Origin: Bacillota bacterium
GTDB lineage: Bacteria; Bacillota; Clostridia; Lachnospirales; Lachnospiraceae
NCBI GenBank assembly: GCA_023415655.1
Contig: JAEZKD010000283.1
Coordinates: forward strand, 1-64,000
DNA: 64,000 nt
Reading direction: 5' to 3'
Every line of letters begins with the position of its first letter. Within the stretch, counting starts at the first letter, position 1. Below the pieces are notes generated by a model. It saw only the letters and a list, made by a program, of their open reading frames with translations, made no database searches and was not told the DNA's origin. The position numbers and the translations under genes are program-made. Positions 26,126-34,804 of the stretch are shown piece after piece.

Positions 26126-27457
26126 TTAAAAACGATTTAAATATTGTTCAATTTCCCATTCTGATACTTGAGTACGATATTGAATCCACTCTGTTTTCTT
26201 TGCTTTCAGATAGTTTTCAAACATATGGTCCCCAAGTACCTTACGAATAAAATCACTATTCTCATATTCTTCTAGCGCTTCCCCAAGACTTGCCGGAAGA
26301 TGCTTTATATTAAGCTCTTTCTTCATCTCATCTGACATAAGATGAATGTTACCATTTACACTTGGAACTGGTTTTCTTTTATTTTTAATTCCATCCAAGC
26401 CTGCTGCCAGACATACTGCTAAAGCAAGATATGGATTGGCTGATGGATCTGGTGATCTTAATTCTACTCTTGTTCCTTCCCCTCTTGTTGCAGGAATACG
26501 GATCAGTGGACTTCGATTGGTTTGTGACCAAGCAATGTAAACTGGTGCTTCATAGCCTGGCACTAATCTCTTATAGGAATTCACAAGTGGATTCGTGATT
26601 GCTGCCATGCTTGGTACATGATGCATCAATCCAGCAATGAATTGTAAGGCTTCTTCACTTAGCCCATGATCACTGGTCTCATCTTGAAAGATATTCTTCC
26701 CTTCCTTTAATAATGACATATTTATGTGCATTCCTGAACCATTCATTCCTGACTTTGGTTTTGGCATAAAGGTTGCATGCATTCCGTGTCTTCTTGCAAT
26801 TGTACGCACTGCCATCTTAAAGGTTACAATGTTATCTGCAGTCTTTAAACCATCCTCATATTTAAAATCAATCTCATGCTGTGCAGGTGCTACTTCATGA
26901 TGAGATGCTTCAACCTCAAAGCCCATCTCCTCAAGCATTAGTACCATCTCTCGACGGGCATTCTCACCGGAATCCACTGGTCCAACATCAAAATAGCTGC
27001 CTTTTTCAGGTGACTTTGTAGATGGTAAGCCAGCTTCATCTAAATTAAATAAAAAGAATTCACATTCTGGTCCTACTTGAAATGTAAACCCCATATCACT
27101 TGCTTCTTTTAGCACTTTCTTCAAAATGTATCTTGGATCTCCTGCAAATGGAGTTCCATCAATCTTATAGATATCACAAAGGAATCTTGCTACCTTCCCT
27201 TGCTGTGGTCTCCATGGGAATATCTCAAATGTATCAAGATCAGGATACAAATACATATCTGATTCTTCAATACAAGCAAACCCTTCGATCGAAGACCCAT
27301 CAAACATACACTCATTATTCAATACTTTATGTAGCTGACTTGTAGTAACAGCAACATTTTTTAGATTCCCATACATGTCAGTAAATTGAAGACGAATAAA
27401 CTCAACATCCTCTTCTTCTACCATTCTTAGTATATCCTTTTTCGTATAACGACTCAT
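26126..27457 (-). CDS. glnA: Glutamine synthetase type I
   Basis: Makes glutamine from glutamate, ammonia and ATP; the dodecamer is cytosolic. The 443-residue length, with no 25-residue insertion or adenylylation loop, fits the GSI-alpha group, which is feedback-inhibited rather than adenylylated. Visible motifs: FDGSSIEGF, the ATP loop KPKSGMNGSGMH and NRSPLIRIP. The start is the ATG at 27455-27457 (MSRYTKKDIL) with AGGAGAGG upstream. First gene of an operon that continues to ANTAR, dapF and dapL, behind a consensus promoter and leader terminator. Confidence 0.97.
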   Translation of the reverse strand: MSRYTKKDILRMVEEEDVEFIRLQFTDMYGNLKNVAVTTSQLHKVLNNECMFDGSSIEGFACIEESDMYLYPDLDTFEIFPWRPQQGKVARFLCDIYKIDGTPFAGDPRYILKKVLKEASDMGFTFQVGPECEFFLFNLDEAGLPSTKSPEKGSYFDVGPVDSGENARREMVLMLEEMGFEVEASHHEVAPAQHEIDFKYEDGLKTADNIVTFKMAVRTIARRHGMHATFMPKPKSGMNGSGMHINMSLLKEGKNIFQDETSDHGLSEEALQFIAGLMHHVPSMAAITNPLVNSYKRLVPGYEAPVYIAWSQTNRSPLIRIPATRGEGTRVELRSPDPSANPYLALAVCLAAGLDGIKNKRKPVPSVNGNIHLMSDEMKKELNIKHLPASLGEALEEYENSDFIRKVLGDHMFENYLKAKKTEWIQYRTQVSEWEIEQYLNRF

Positions 27458-27550
27458 TTTACACCTCTCCTTTGATGGAAAACATTCAGCTAAGTGACTT
27501 TTTATTTGGAATTTTACTTGCATCACCTTTATCTGCAAGACATTAAAATC

Positions 27551-27587
27551 AAAAAAGACAAAGGCCTCCCAAGAAGACACCTTTGCC
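27551..27587 (-). terminator. Leader terminator in the glnA 5' UTR
   Basis: Just 5-40 nt after the predicted start of transcription, CAAAGG (27559-27564) pairs with CCTTTG (27580-27585) and is followed by six Ts. A second hairpin, CTTGCA...TGCAAG, follows. It lies upstream of the glnA start codon, which fits control by antitermination. Confidence 0.75.
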
Positions 27588-27598
27588 TATAATGATTT

Positions 27599-27627
27599 AT
27601 CATATCAGTGGTTCTACCATTTGTCAA
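27599..27627 (-). promoter_or_regulatory. glnA promoter
   Basis: The minus strand reads perfect TTGACA (27622-27627), a 17-nt spacer and TATGAT (27599-27604). It is the best sigma-A match in the window, and its transcript starts near 27592. Confidence 0.8.
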
Positions 27628-27648
27628 ATAATTTCATGGTAAGTTTTT

Positions 27649-28380
27649 CTACTTTTCAACTGTGGCACGACGTTTTTGTATCATCTCTAATACACGTTGT
27701 GGCGAAGAATTTAACACAAGCTCTTCTGGAAATTCTGCTGCCTTGATGATATCATAAGCAAACTGATGCTTTCCAATGTCATATGCAATATGTGCATCAC
27801 TGTTCATAATGATAGGTACCTCGTACTTTTTACAATAAGAGAGCATAATCAGATCATTCTCTCTTGTATTTATACGAAAGCTTCCTGGAGCTACCGAAGC
27901 ATTATTAAGTTCAAGAATTACTTCATATTCCTTTGCCGCTTTCACTAGTTCTTCATAATCTAGTTCAACTCTTCCATCATCTGGATGACCGATAATACTA
28001 ATATAAGGGTTTTTCATAACTTCAATGAGAGCTCTTGTGTTCTCCTCCTTAGTCCCTTTCGTAAAGCATGGTGGATGAATGCTTGCGATACACAAATCGA
28101 GTTTTCTCAACACACGATTCTCCAAATCAAGAGTCCCGTTACAATCCATAATATTTACTTCACTACCAAGTAATAATTTAACTCCATAAAGCTCTCTTGG
28201 TACTACGTGAAGATTCTCAAAATAGAACAGATGACAAGTTCCTGGCATCGCTGGTGCATGTTCTGTAATTCCTAACAATTCAATTCCCTTATTGGCAGCT
28301 TCCCTTGCCATCTCATCAATCGTACTGTACGCATGCCCACTTGCTAAGGTATGGGTATGCACATCTAAAATGTCTTTCAT
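27649..28380 (-). CDS. PHP domain phosphatase (YcdX-like)
   Basis: A 243-residue metal-dependent phosphoesterase of the PHP superfamily, YcdX subgroup. Metal-ligand motifs are intact: DVHTHT (residues 6-11), GITEHAP near 38, GSEVNI near 74, IASIHPP near 100, GHPD near 130 and MNSDAH near 193. It is cytosolic with no fused polymerase. The physiological phosphate ester is not known. It ends only 22 bp before the glnA -35 box and might read into glnA, since no terminator lies between. Confidence 0.88.
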   Translation of the reverse strand: MKDILDVHTHTLASGHAYSTIDEMAREAANKGIELLGITEHAPAMPGTCHLFYFENLHVVPRELYGVKLLLGSEVNIMDCNGTLDLENRVLRKLDLCIASIHPPCFTKGTKEENTRALIEVMKNPYISIIGHPDDGRVELDYEELVKAAKEYEVILELNNASVAPGSFRINTRENDLIMLSYCKKYEVPIIMNSDAHIAYDIGKHQFAYDIIKAAEFPEELVLNSSPQRVLEMIQKRRATVEK

Positions 28381-28449
28381 CTGTTTGCCTTTCTAACACT
28401 GATTCATCAAGTGACTTATTAACAAATTGCTTTTATTATAGTGCAATTT

Positions 28450-30048
28450 TTATTGTGAATCAAGTGGTACTGAAAGTTTAAGCTCTACCTTCCCTAGCTT
28501 AATCAGATAAATCTTTAAAACTCCATCTTCCTCCTTTGTTGTAAAGACATTCCCAGCCATAGTTTGTAGTTCTCCACCAAAATAACCTTCGATTGGTTGT
28601 GGATCTTTCATTCCTTTGTAATAGTACAGCTTTTTCTTGCCAGTAGAATCCGACTCTTCCTTATAAATTGCCGTATCCCAGTAATCATACAGAAATTGGT
28701 ATTCATCCTTCACTTCAGTCAATCTCTTATTATCACCTTTCATATTCATCACATATAGCTCTTCTGAATCATTCAAGTAGTATATTTCATCGTTTTCAGA
28801 AACATAAATAGTTCTTCCCTCTATTTCTATTTCTGATTCTGTTTTCTCTTGATCAATCTTTAGAATCTTCATACTTCCATGAACCCAATACGATAATATG
28901 TAATCTTCAGAATTAGATATGATATAATTTCCACCTCGATTTTCTTTGAACAATGAGAGTTTTCCTAGTGAATTCATATGGTAGATTTCATGCTCCGTAT
29001 ACAAATACTTATTAAGAAATGAGTCGATTGCATAGATGGCTCTACCCTCAACCCACTTCCTAGGTGTCATTAATTTCACGATTACTCCTTCAATTTCATC
29101 CCTATCTAAAACAATAGGATCCATTCCTTCCTTGACATATATCGTTCCTACTGATGGTTCATAAAAAATTAATTCACTTTGATCCTCATTAAAATAAAGA
29201 GACGTATATTCTTGCCTATAATTTTCAATCTCTATTGTTTCCTCCTCACTATATCGATACAGCATATTCTGATTCAACTCTTTATAGTAGACTGATTTAC
29301 CCTTCGCAGAAATTGCAAGCACCTCTAAGGTTTCGCCAAAATCTATCTCCTTCCCCTGTTTCCATAAATATGTACTTTGTAAGTAACTATCCTTTAACAC
29401 AATCGCCGTAACACTACTCCCATCTGTAGAAGCACAAAGATGCGATATCCCCTTAGCACTTGCAATTTTTACTGTCTTATTATTTCGAACCTGATAAGAA
29501 TACAGTGTATCTTCTTCTCCTGATTCCACATAATAAATCGTTGAGCCGTCCAATGACATCACATATTCTTTTGCATCGTATGCAAATGCCTTCTGATAGA
29601 CTCCATCAAAGATCACGTAATAAAAGTTATTCTTAAAATTGGCGATAAGTGTGATATCCTCATATAAACTTGAATCTATGGCATAGATTTCATAATCCTC
29701 CACAAGCTGTAACGATCCATCCATATACATCACAATTCCAAGGTCTCGCCCATTCATGTTGGTATAAACGTACTGATGAAATCCACTACCATAAACCCCA
29801 TAGTTAGAGGAATCTTTCTGAGATAAAAAGTTATATGTAATCACAGCAGCTAATAATACTAAAATAACAAGCGCTACCACAAACTTACTTTTACTCCCTC
29901 GACTTTGTTTTTCAACCTCTTGTTCCAAAGGAGCTTCTTCCTTACATTTCTGGTCTATCTCTATTTCATGTTCCCCTTTTATCTCATCATATACAACCTC
30001 GAGTTCTGGGATCTCAAAGATTACTTTTTTCAATGGTTGCTCTTCCAT
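28450..30048 (-). CDS. Unknown membrane-anchored protein, probably beta-propeller
   Basis: A 532-residue protein I do not recognise. Residues 1-52 are acidic and cytosolic, 54-73 form one membrane helix, and the rest would lie outside. The outer part has recurrent short blocks such as DGSTIYYVESGEED, STDGSSVTAIVL, AKGKSVYYKE and ENDEIYYLNDSEELYVMN, typical of beta-propeller or DUF5050-like blades. GGAG lies before the ATG. No partner gene in the operon and no catalytic motif. It could be a sensor or cell-surface scaffold. Confidence 0.5.
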   Translation of the reverse strand: MEEQPLKKVIFEIPELEVVYDEIKGEHEIEIDQKCKEEAPLEQEVEKQSRGSKSKFVVALVILVLLAAVITYNFLSQKDSSNYGVYGSGFHQYVYTNMNGRDLGIVMYMDGSLQLVEDYEIYAIDSSLYEDITLIANFKNNFYYVIFDGVYQKAFAYDAKEYVMSLDGSTIYYVESGEEDTLYSYQVRNNKTVKIASAKGISHLCASTDGSSVTAIVLKDSYLQSTYLWKQGKEIDFGETLEVLAISAKGKSVYYKELNQNMLYRYSEEETIEIENYRQEYTSLYFNEDQSELIFYEPSVGTIYVKEGMDPIVLDRDEIEGVIVKLMTPRKWVEGRAIYAIDSFLNKYLYTEHEIYHMNSLGKLSLFKENRGGNYIISNSEDYILSYWVHGSMKILKIDQEKTESEIEIEGRTIYVSENDEIYYLNDSEELYVMNMKGDNKRLTEVKDEYQFLYDYWDTAIYKEESDSTGKKKLYYYKGMKDPQPIEGYFGGELQTMAGNVFTTKEEDGVLKIYLIKLGKVELKLSVPLDSQ

Positions 30049-30257
30049 TTGCTATACTCCTTCTCATTATTCTAGCCGATACAATACAATATAAAAAACT
30101 CATAACCGATTTCTTACTACTGAGTTAACTTATGTTAGAATATACCTATTTCCAATTCTTAAAAACATAATTCTTGCTCATTCTTTCCTTTATAGCCAAT
30201 CATAATATACATGGAAATTAAAGTCAATTTTTCCTTCCATTTATCGACATGATTTCA

Positions 30258-30286
30258 TTGCTATCTACAATAAAAAAAGGTATAAT
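30258..30286 (+). promoter_or_regulatory. Promoter of the YitT-family gene
   Basis: TTGCTA (30258-30263), a 17-nt spacer and perfect TATAAT (30281-30286), 37 bp before the start codon. Confidence 0.55.
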
Positions 30287-30322
30287 CAGTGTAGTATTTT
30301 TACATCTAAGAAAGAGGACAAC

Positions 30323-31189
30323 ATGAAACCAGAGACGAAGAAACAAAAAGCGTTGAGAGAATATCTCTTTATTACCTTAGGCACAATACTCGTAACTATA
30401 GGTGTCTATTTTTTCAAATTTCCAAATAACTTTAGTATCGGTGGGGTAACCGGTATCGGTATTTTACTAAGCAGTGTATTGGATGGTGTAGTTACCTCTG
30501 GTACGATTGTCTTAATTCTAAACATGGTACTACTGCTTGTTGGATATCTTGTTTTCGGGAAAGAGTTTGGGATTAAAACAGCTTATTCAAGTATATTATT
30601 ATCCATTAGCTTAAAGCTACTCGAAGTTATCGTACCTATCACAGAGCCATTCACAACAGAACCAGTGTTAGAATTATTCTTTGCTGTCGTTCTACCTGGT
30701 CTTGGAGCCGCAATGTTATTCAATCTAGGTTGCTCTACTGGTGGTACCGATGTAATTGCAATGATTCTAAGGAAGCATTCCAATATCAATATTGGACAAG
30801 CACTATTGGCTTCTGACATTATATTAACCTTACTAACCTTCCCATTGTTTGGAGTTTTAACAGGTTTACTTTCCGTAACTGGACTTATTTTAAAATCCAT
30901 TGTTATCGACAATATTATAGAAAGTTTGAATCTACATAAATATTTTACAGTTATTTGTAACGAATCCGATACCATCTGTAAATTTATTATTCATGATTTA
31001 AACCGCAGCGCAACTGTCTATGATGCAACAGGTGCTTTTTCAGACCATAAGAAGAAAATAATCCTAACGGTACTCACTCGTGCACAAGCACTCCAACTAC
31101 AAAAGTTTATTAAACGAACAGACCCAAGTGCCTTTATACTTATCACCAATACAAGCGAGATTATTGGGCGTGGTTTCCGCGGAGTTTAG
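30323..31189 (+). CDS. YitT family membrane protein (DUF161-DUF2179)
   Basis: A 288-residue protein. Residues 14-195 carry about five to six membrane helices with the family motifs FKFPNNFSIGGVTGIG and STGGTDVIA. The C-terminal 90 residues are the soluble DUF2179 domain (VITVLTRAQALQLQKFIKRTDP-like, here ILTVLTRAQA). The family is widespread in Firmicutes and its transport function is not settled. Monocistronic, with a promoter and a strong bidirectional terminator. Confidence 0.88.
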   Translation: MKPETKKQKALREYLFITLGTILVTIGVYFFKFPNNFSIGGVTGIGILLSSVLDGVVTSGTIVLILNMVLLLVGYLVFGKEFGIKTAYSSILLSISLKLLEVIVPITEPFTTEPVLELFFAVVLPGLGAAMLFNLGCSTGGTDVIAMILRKHSNINIGQALLASDIILTLLTFPLFGVLTGLLSVTGLILKSIVIDNIIESLNLHKYFTVICNESDTICKFIIHDLNRSATVYDATGAFSDHKKKIILTVLTRAQALQLQKFIKRTDPSAFILITNTSEIIGRGFRGV

Positions 31190-31220
31190 CTATATTACAT
31201 TCACTTTAACAGGAATCAAA

Positions 31221-31258
31221 AAGAAGGGATATCGCATAGATACATGCGATATCCCTTC
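31221..31258. terminator. Bidirectional terminator between yitT-like and acyltransferase genes
   Basis: Perfect 16-bp arms (31221-31236 and 31243-31258, beginning AGAAGGGATATCGCAT) around a 6-nt loop. They are flanked by A-rich sequence on one side and T-rich on the other, so it can stop transcription from both converging genes. Confidence 0.85.
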
Positions 31259-31306
31259 TTTAAAGCCTACGTAAGAAATTTACCAATTAATAAGCAGGTG
31301 AAATTT

Positions 31307-32425
31307 TTACTTCTTTCTTATTCGTAGTATTAGTTGATGATTGATCCAGTGAATCATACTAGCAACTACGATGGAACCAATGATTGTAATAATCACAAAT
31401 AGGAAATCATTGGTTATCTCTATTGATGTGCCATTTCTCAATCGTGTTAAGAACAAATTATGAATTAAATATACTTCCAAGGATATGCTTCCAAGAAAGG
31501 CTAACATTGGATTGGCAAATTTCACCTTCATCATAATCACTAGGATAAGTAAAACAAAAACTACAACCATTGGTAATTGCACCAAAAGACAGATGAACTT
31601 ATCTTTGATATGATTTCTACCCGGGACGAATTCACTCCAATAAGAATAATTACCTAAGCAGTACAAATTTAGTTTCATCAGTAAAATAAATGCCAAAACT
31701 AAGCCTGGTAAAATAACTACATAGATTTTTTGAGCAAATTTCTTTAGCTGTTCTTGGTACTTTGCAACAAGGATTCCAATCACAAACACAAAGCTTGTAT
31801 TATACCACCATTCTCCCTGAAACCAATGATCCCCATGAAGACGATACAGACTCCATATAACAATTGTGGTAATTGCTATTACAATCACTCCAATTGCAAT
31901 CCATTCTTTTTTAATGAATTTAAAGGCAAGATAAAAGAAAATATAAAATAACGTTATTTCTACAATAAACCACATATGAGAATTCACTAGATTCCATCCC
32001 ACTAAAGTTAAAATAAAATCTATTGCTTCATAATGTACCCCAGTCATTAGATTGACACCTAAAAAAACCACAGTACATACATAGAACGGTATTAATACTG
32101 TCGATAAACGATTTCTAAGAAAGCCATGTAAATAATTGTTTTTTGAATGATAGCTTATGTATAACCCATAACCTGAGAAAAAGAAGAATACTGCTACACA
32201 TAGCACCCCAGCATTTCTAACTTCACTTAATATTCCTGGGTTTCCACCTGAATTACGTATCGTCTGTTCCAAATGATGCAAAATAACCAGTAACGCAAAA
32301 AAACCCTGTATTCCCTTGGATACGCTCTGGGATAATGGGTTCTCTTGCCACTGTCTATGTTTTGCAATTTTTACACCAGGTAATAAAATTACTGCCATTA
32401 CTATATAAAAAATTAACATCTTCAT
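31307..32425 (-). CDS. Acyltransferase family 3 membrane protein
   Basis: A 372-residue integral membrane acyltransferase (Acyl_transf_3 family), with about ten hydrophobic segments. The catalytic histidine region is LLVILHHLEQT near residue 47, and the conserved end is SLEVYLIHNLFL. Such enzymes acetylate or succinylate surface glycans using cytosolic acyl donors. The N-terminal hydrophobic helix before the catalytic histidine makes the family call plausible. The target glycan is unknown; there is no glycosyltransferase near it. Confidence 0.82.
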   Translation of the reverse strand: MKMLIFYIVMAVILLPGVKIAKHRQWQENPLSQSVSKGIQGFFALLVILHHLEQTIRNSGGNPGILSEVRNAGVLCVAVFFFFSGYGLYISYHSKNNYLHGFLRNRLSTVLIPFYVCTVVFLGVNLMTGVHYEAIDFILTLVGWNLVNSHMWFIVEITLFYIFFYLAFKFIKKEWIAIGVIVIAITTIVIWSLYRLHGDHWFQGEWWYNTSFVFVIGILVAKYQEQLKKFAQKIYVVILPGLVLAFILLMKLNLYCLGNYSYWSEFVPGRNHIKDKFICLLVQLPMVVVFVLLILVIMMKVKFANPMLAFLGSISLEVYLIHNLFLTRLRNGTSIEITNDFLFVIITIIGSIVVASMIHWINHQLILRIRKK

Positions 32426-32642
32426 ATAGATAATTATCCTCCTTTGAAAGTATTGGTGTCAAGAACACCCTTCTCACTTCCACTCATCATATATGAATTA
32501 CCAGGTTTTATCAATGTATTATTTTGTAAAAGTTTTATGTATTTAGTGTTTTTTTAGTTCAGCAATAAAGTCAACTCTTCTGTGCTATTTTCATCAATCC
32601 AATGATATTCTTCATCCTCAACGGTTGAAAATACATCCTATG
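32426..32642. other. Intergenic region with a possible remnant reading frame
   Basis: No complete gene. On the minus strand 32554-32637 is an open frame of 27 codons without a start, reading DVFSTVEDEEYHWIDENS and on to a stop. It looks protein-like but is too short to call. See findings. Confidence 0.3.
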
Positions 32643-32688
32643 AATTGAAAAAAGAGAAGCAAAGATTTTATATTCTCGCTTCTCTTTT
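32643..32688 (-). terminator. Terminator of the V-ATPase operon
   Basis: AAAAGAGAAGC (32650-32660) pairs with GCTTCTCTTTT (32678-32688), and leftward reading ends in six Ts. It lies 50 bp after the last gene of the operon. Confidence 0.8.
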
Positions 32689-32737
32689 CTTACCTTATTT
32701 AATTATCTCCTGACTATTATGTAACTATGAGTCTAAA

Positions 32738-33394
32738 TTACTTATCTTTATAGTGATGGGCTTGCTCTAACATCATATCCTTCACTTTCATCAAACGAAT
32801 CTGAGTGGAGCGTTCATTCTCATCTAACTTCATCACAATATATTTGATCTTTTGTTCCATATCAGGAATCATTACATGCTCTAAAGCATTTACTCTTCGT
32901 CTTGTCTTCTCAATCTCTGATGCCATCAGCTGACAGGACTTTTCTACTTCCGCTAAACGTAACATATCAGGTAAGAGATCTGCTAACGATTTCACTGCAT
33001 CATCAAGATCACTTGAAGTATAGGCAAATCCATAACAATAGATATCATTGGGGTCCGCTGTTCTTGTGCTAATATCAAATACAGGAATATCAACACTCAT
33101 AACATTTTTTGTCGAAGATGTTAGATATACTTCCTGACGTGGTGACATCAAAGCAACATTTAATACTTCTTCCTCCATATTAGCACGCGCTAATACAAGA
33201 TTTTTATTCGCTGCCTGAATTCCCTGTTCTACCTTTTCACGTAAGCTTTTATTCTCACGGATTAAGTCAAGAAACTGACGCATCAGTTCATCTCGTTTAT
33301 CCTTTAATAGTTTATGACCACGTCTTGCAGTAACCAGCTTTTTTTTGAGTCTGGTTAACTCCATTCTGGTTGGATTTACTTGTGTCCCAGCCAC
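32738..33394 (-). CDS. ntpD: V-type ATPase subunit D
   Basis: The central stalk subunit that rotates inside the A3B3 ring, 218 residues. It starts VNPTRMELTRLKKKL (the family signature) and is built of two long coiled-coil helices, residues about 10-80 and 150-215. The start is a GTG with GGAGG 9 nt upstream. Last gene in the operon, 30 bp after subunit B. Confidence 0.96.
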   Translation of the reverse strand: MAGTQVNPTRMELTRLKKKLVTARRGHKLLKDKRDELMRQFLDLIRENKSLREKVEQGIQAANKNLVLARANMEEEVLNVALMSPRQEVYLTSSTKNVMSVDIPVFDISTRTADPNDIYCYGFAYTSSDLDDAVKSLADLLPDMLRLAEVEKSCQLMASEIEKTRRRVNALEHVMIPDMEQKIKYIVMKLDENERSTQIRLMKVKDMMLEQAHHYKDK

Positions 33395-33424
33395 TCTTTG
33401 ATACCTCCTTTCCTACGAATTATT

Positions 33425-34801
33425 TTATTTCGCTGGATGATAATAGGTATCCAAGAATTCATCCTTAATACGTTTTAACTCTGCACGAGGTAGGATTCCA
33501 AGAAGCTTCCAACCGATTTCTAAGGTTTCTTCAATGCCTCGATTCGCCTCAAAACCTTGGGAAACATATTCCTTCTCAAAACGCTCTGCAAACTCTGCAT
33601 ACAACTTATCAATCTCAGTTAACGCAGCTTCACCAAGTACAACCATCAATTCCTTTGCTTCCTTACCACGAGCATAAGCTGCAAATAGCTGATTCATCGT
33701 GTTGGCATGGTCCGCACGTGTCTTTCCTGCTCCAATTCCTTTGTCCTTTAGACGGGATAAGCTTGGAAGCACATCGATTGGAGGTGTAACACCCTGACGA
33801 TGAAGCTCACGGCTAAGAATAATCTGTCCCTCAGTAATATACCCAGTTAAGTCTGGTATTGGATGTGTCTTATCATCTTCTGGCATAGTCAGAATTGGAA
33901 TCATTGTAATACTACCTTGTTTTCCTTTTAAACGGCCTGCGCGTTCATATAAAGAAGCTAAGTCAGTATACATATATCCTGGATAACCACGACGTCCTGG
34001 CACCTCTTTACGAGCTGCAGAAACCTCACGAAGGGAGTCTGCATAGTTAGTGATATCTGTAAGGATTACTAATACATGCATACCTTTTTCAAAAGCTAAA
34101 TATTCTGCTGCTGTTAATGCCATACGAGGAGTAGCGATACGCTCAACAGCAGGGTCATTTGCTAAATTGATGAACATAACCGAACGATCAATCGCACCTG
34201 TTTCACGGAAGCTTTCCGTAAAAAAGTTAGCTTCCTCGAATGTAATACCCATGGCTGCAAATACAACCGCAAATGGTTCATTCGTTCCACGTACCTTTGC
34301 TTGACGGGCAATCTGAGCTGCTAATTCTGCATGTGGAAGACCACTGGCAGAAAAGATAGGAAGCTTTTGACCACGTACTAACGTATTTAATCCGTCAATA
34401 GCTGATACTCCCGTTTGAATAAATTCCTGAGGATAATTTCTCGCAGCTGGATTCATTGGAAGACCGTTGACATCCATTCTCTTTTCAGGAAGAATCTCAG
34501 GTCCATCATCCATTGGACGTCCAAGACCATCGAATACACGACTTAACATATCTTCCGATACCCCAAGTTCCATCGATCTACCTAGGAATCGAACTTTACT
34601 ATCTGCAAGATTGATACCAGTAGAACTTTCAAACAACTGTACTAATGCATTCCCACCGTTGATTTCTAACACTTTACAACGACGTTTTTCACCACTGGAT
34701 AATTCGATTTCACCGAGTTCGTTGTAGGATACATTCTCAACACCCTTAACAAGCATGAGAGGACCAGCAACTTCCTGTATGGTTCTATACTCTTTTGGCA
34801 T
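33425..34801 (-). CDS. ntpB: V-type ATPase subunit B
   Basis: The non-catalytic nucleotide-site subunit of the A3B3 ring, 458 residues. It starts EYRTIQEVAGPLMLV and has no full Walker A, but carries the conserved PIFSASGLPHAELAAQIARQ (shown as its first block PIFSASGLPH) and PGRRGYPGYMYTDL. It follows subunit A by 3 bp, with the ribosome binding site inside the end of subunit A, so the two are translationally coupled. Confidence 0.98.
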   Translation of the reverse strand: MPKEYRTIQEVAGPLMLVKGVENVSYNELGEIELSSGEKRRCKVLEINGGNALVQLFESSTGINLADSKVRFLGRSMELGVSEDMLSRVFDGLGRPMDDGPEILPEKRMDVNGLPMNPAARNYPQEFIQTGVSAIDGLNTLVRGQKLPIFSASGLPHAELAAQIARQAKVRGTNEPFAVVFAAMGITFEEANFFTESFRETGAIDRSVMFINLANDPAVERIATPRMALTAAEYLAFEKGMHVLVILTDITNYADSLREVSAARKEVPGRRGYPGYMYTDLASLYERAGRLKGKQGSITMIPILTMPEDDKTHPIPDLTGYITEGQIILSRELHRQGVTPPIDVLPSLSRLKDKGIGAGKTRADHANTMNQLFAAYARGKEAKELMVVLGEAALTEIDKLYAEFAERFEKEYVSQGFEANRGIEETLEIGWKLLGILPRAELKRIKDEFLDTYYHPAK

Positions 34802-34804
34802 AAC

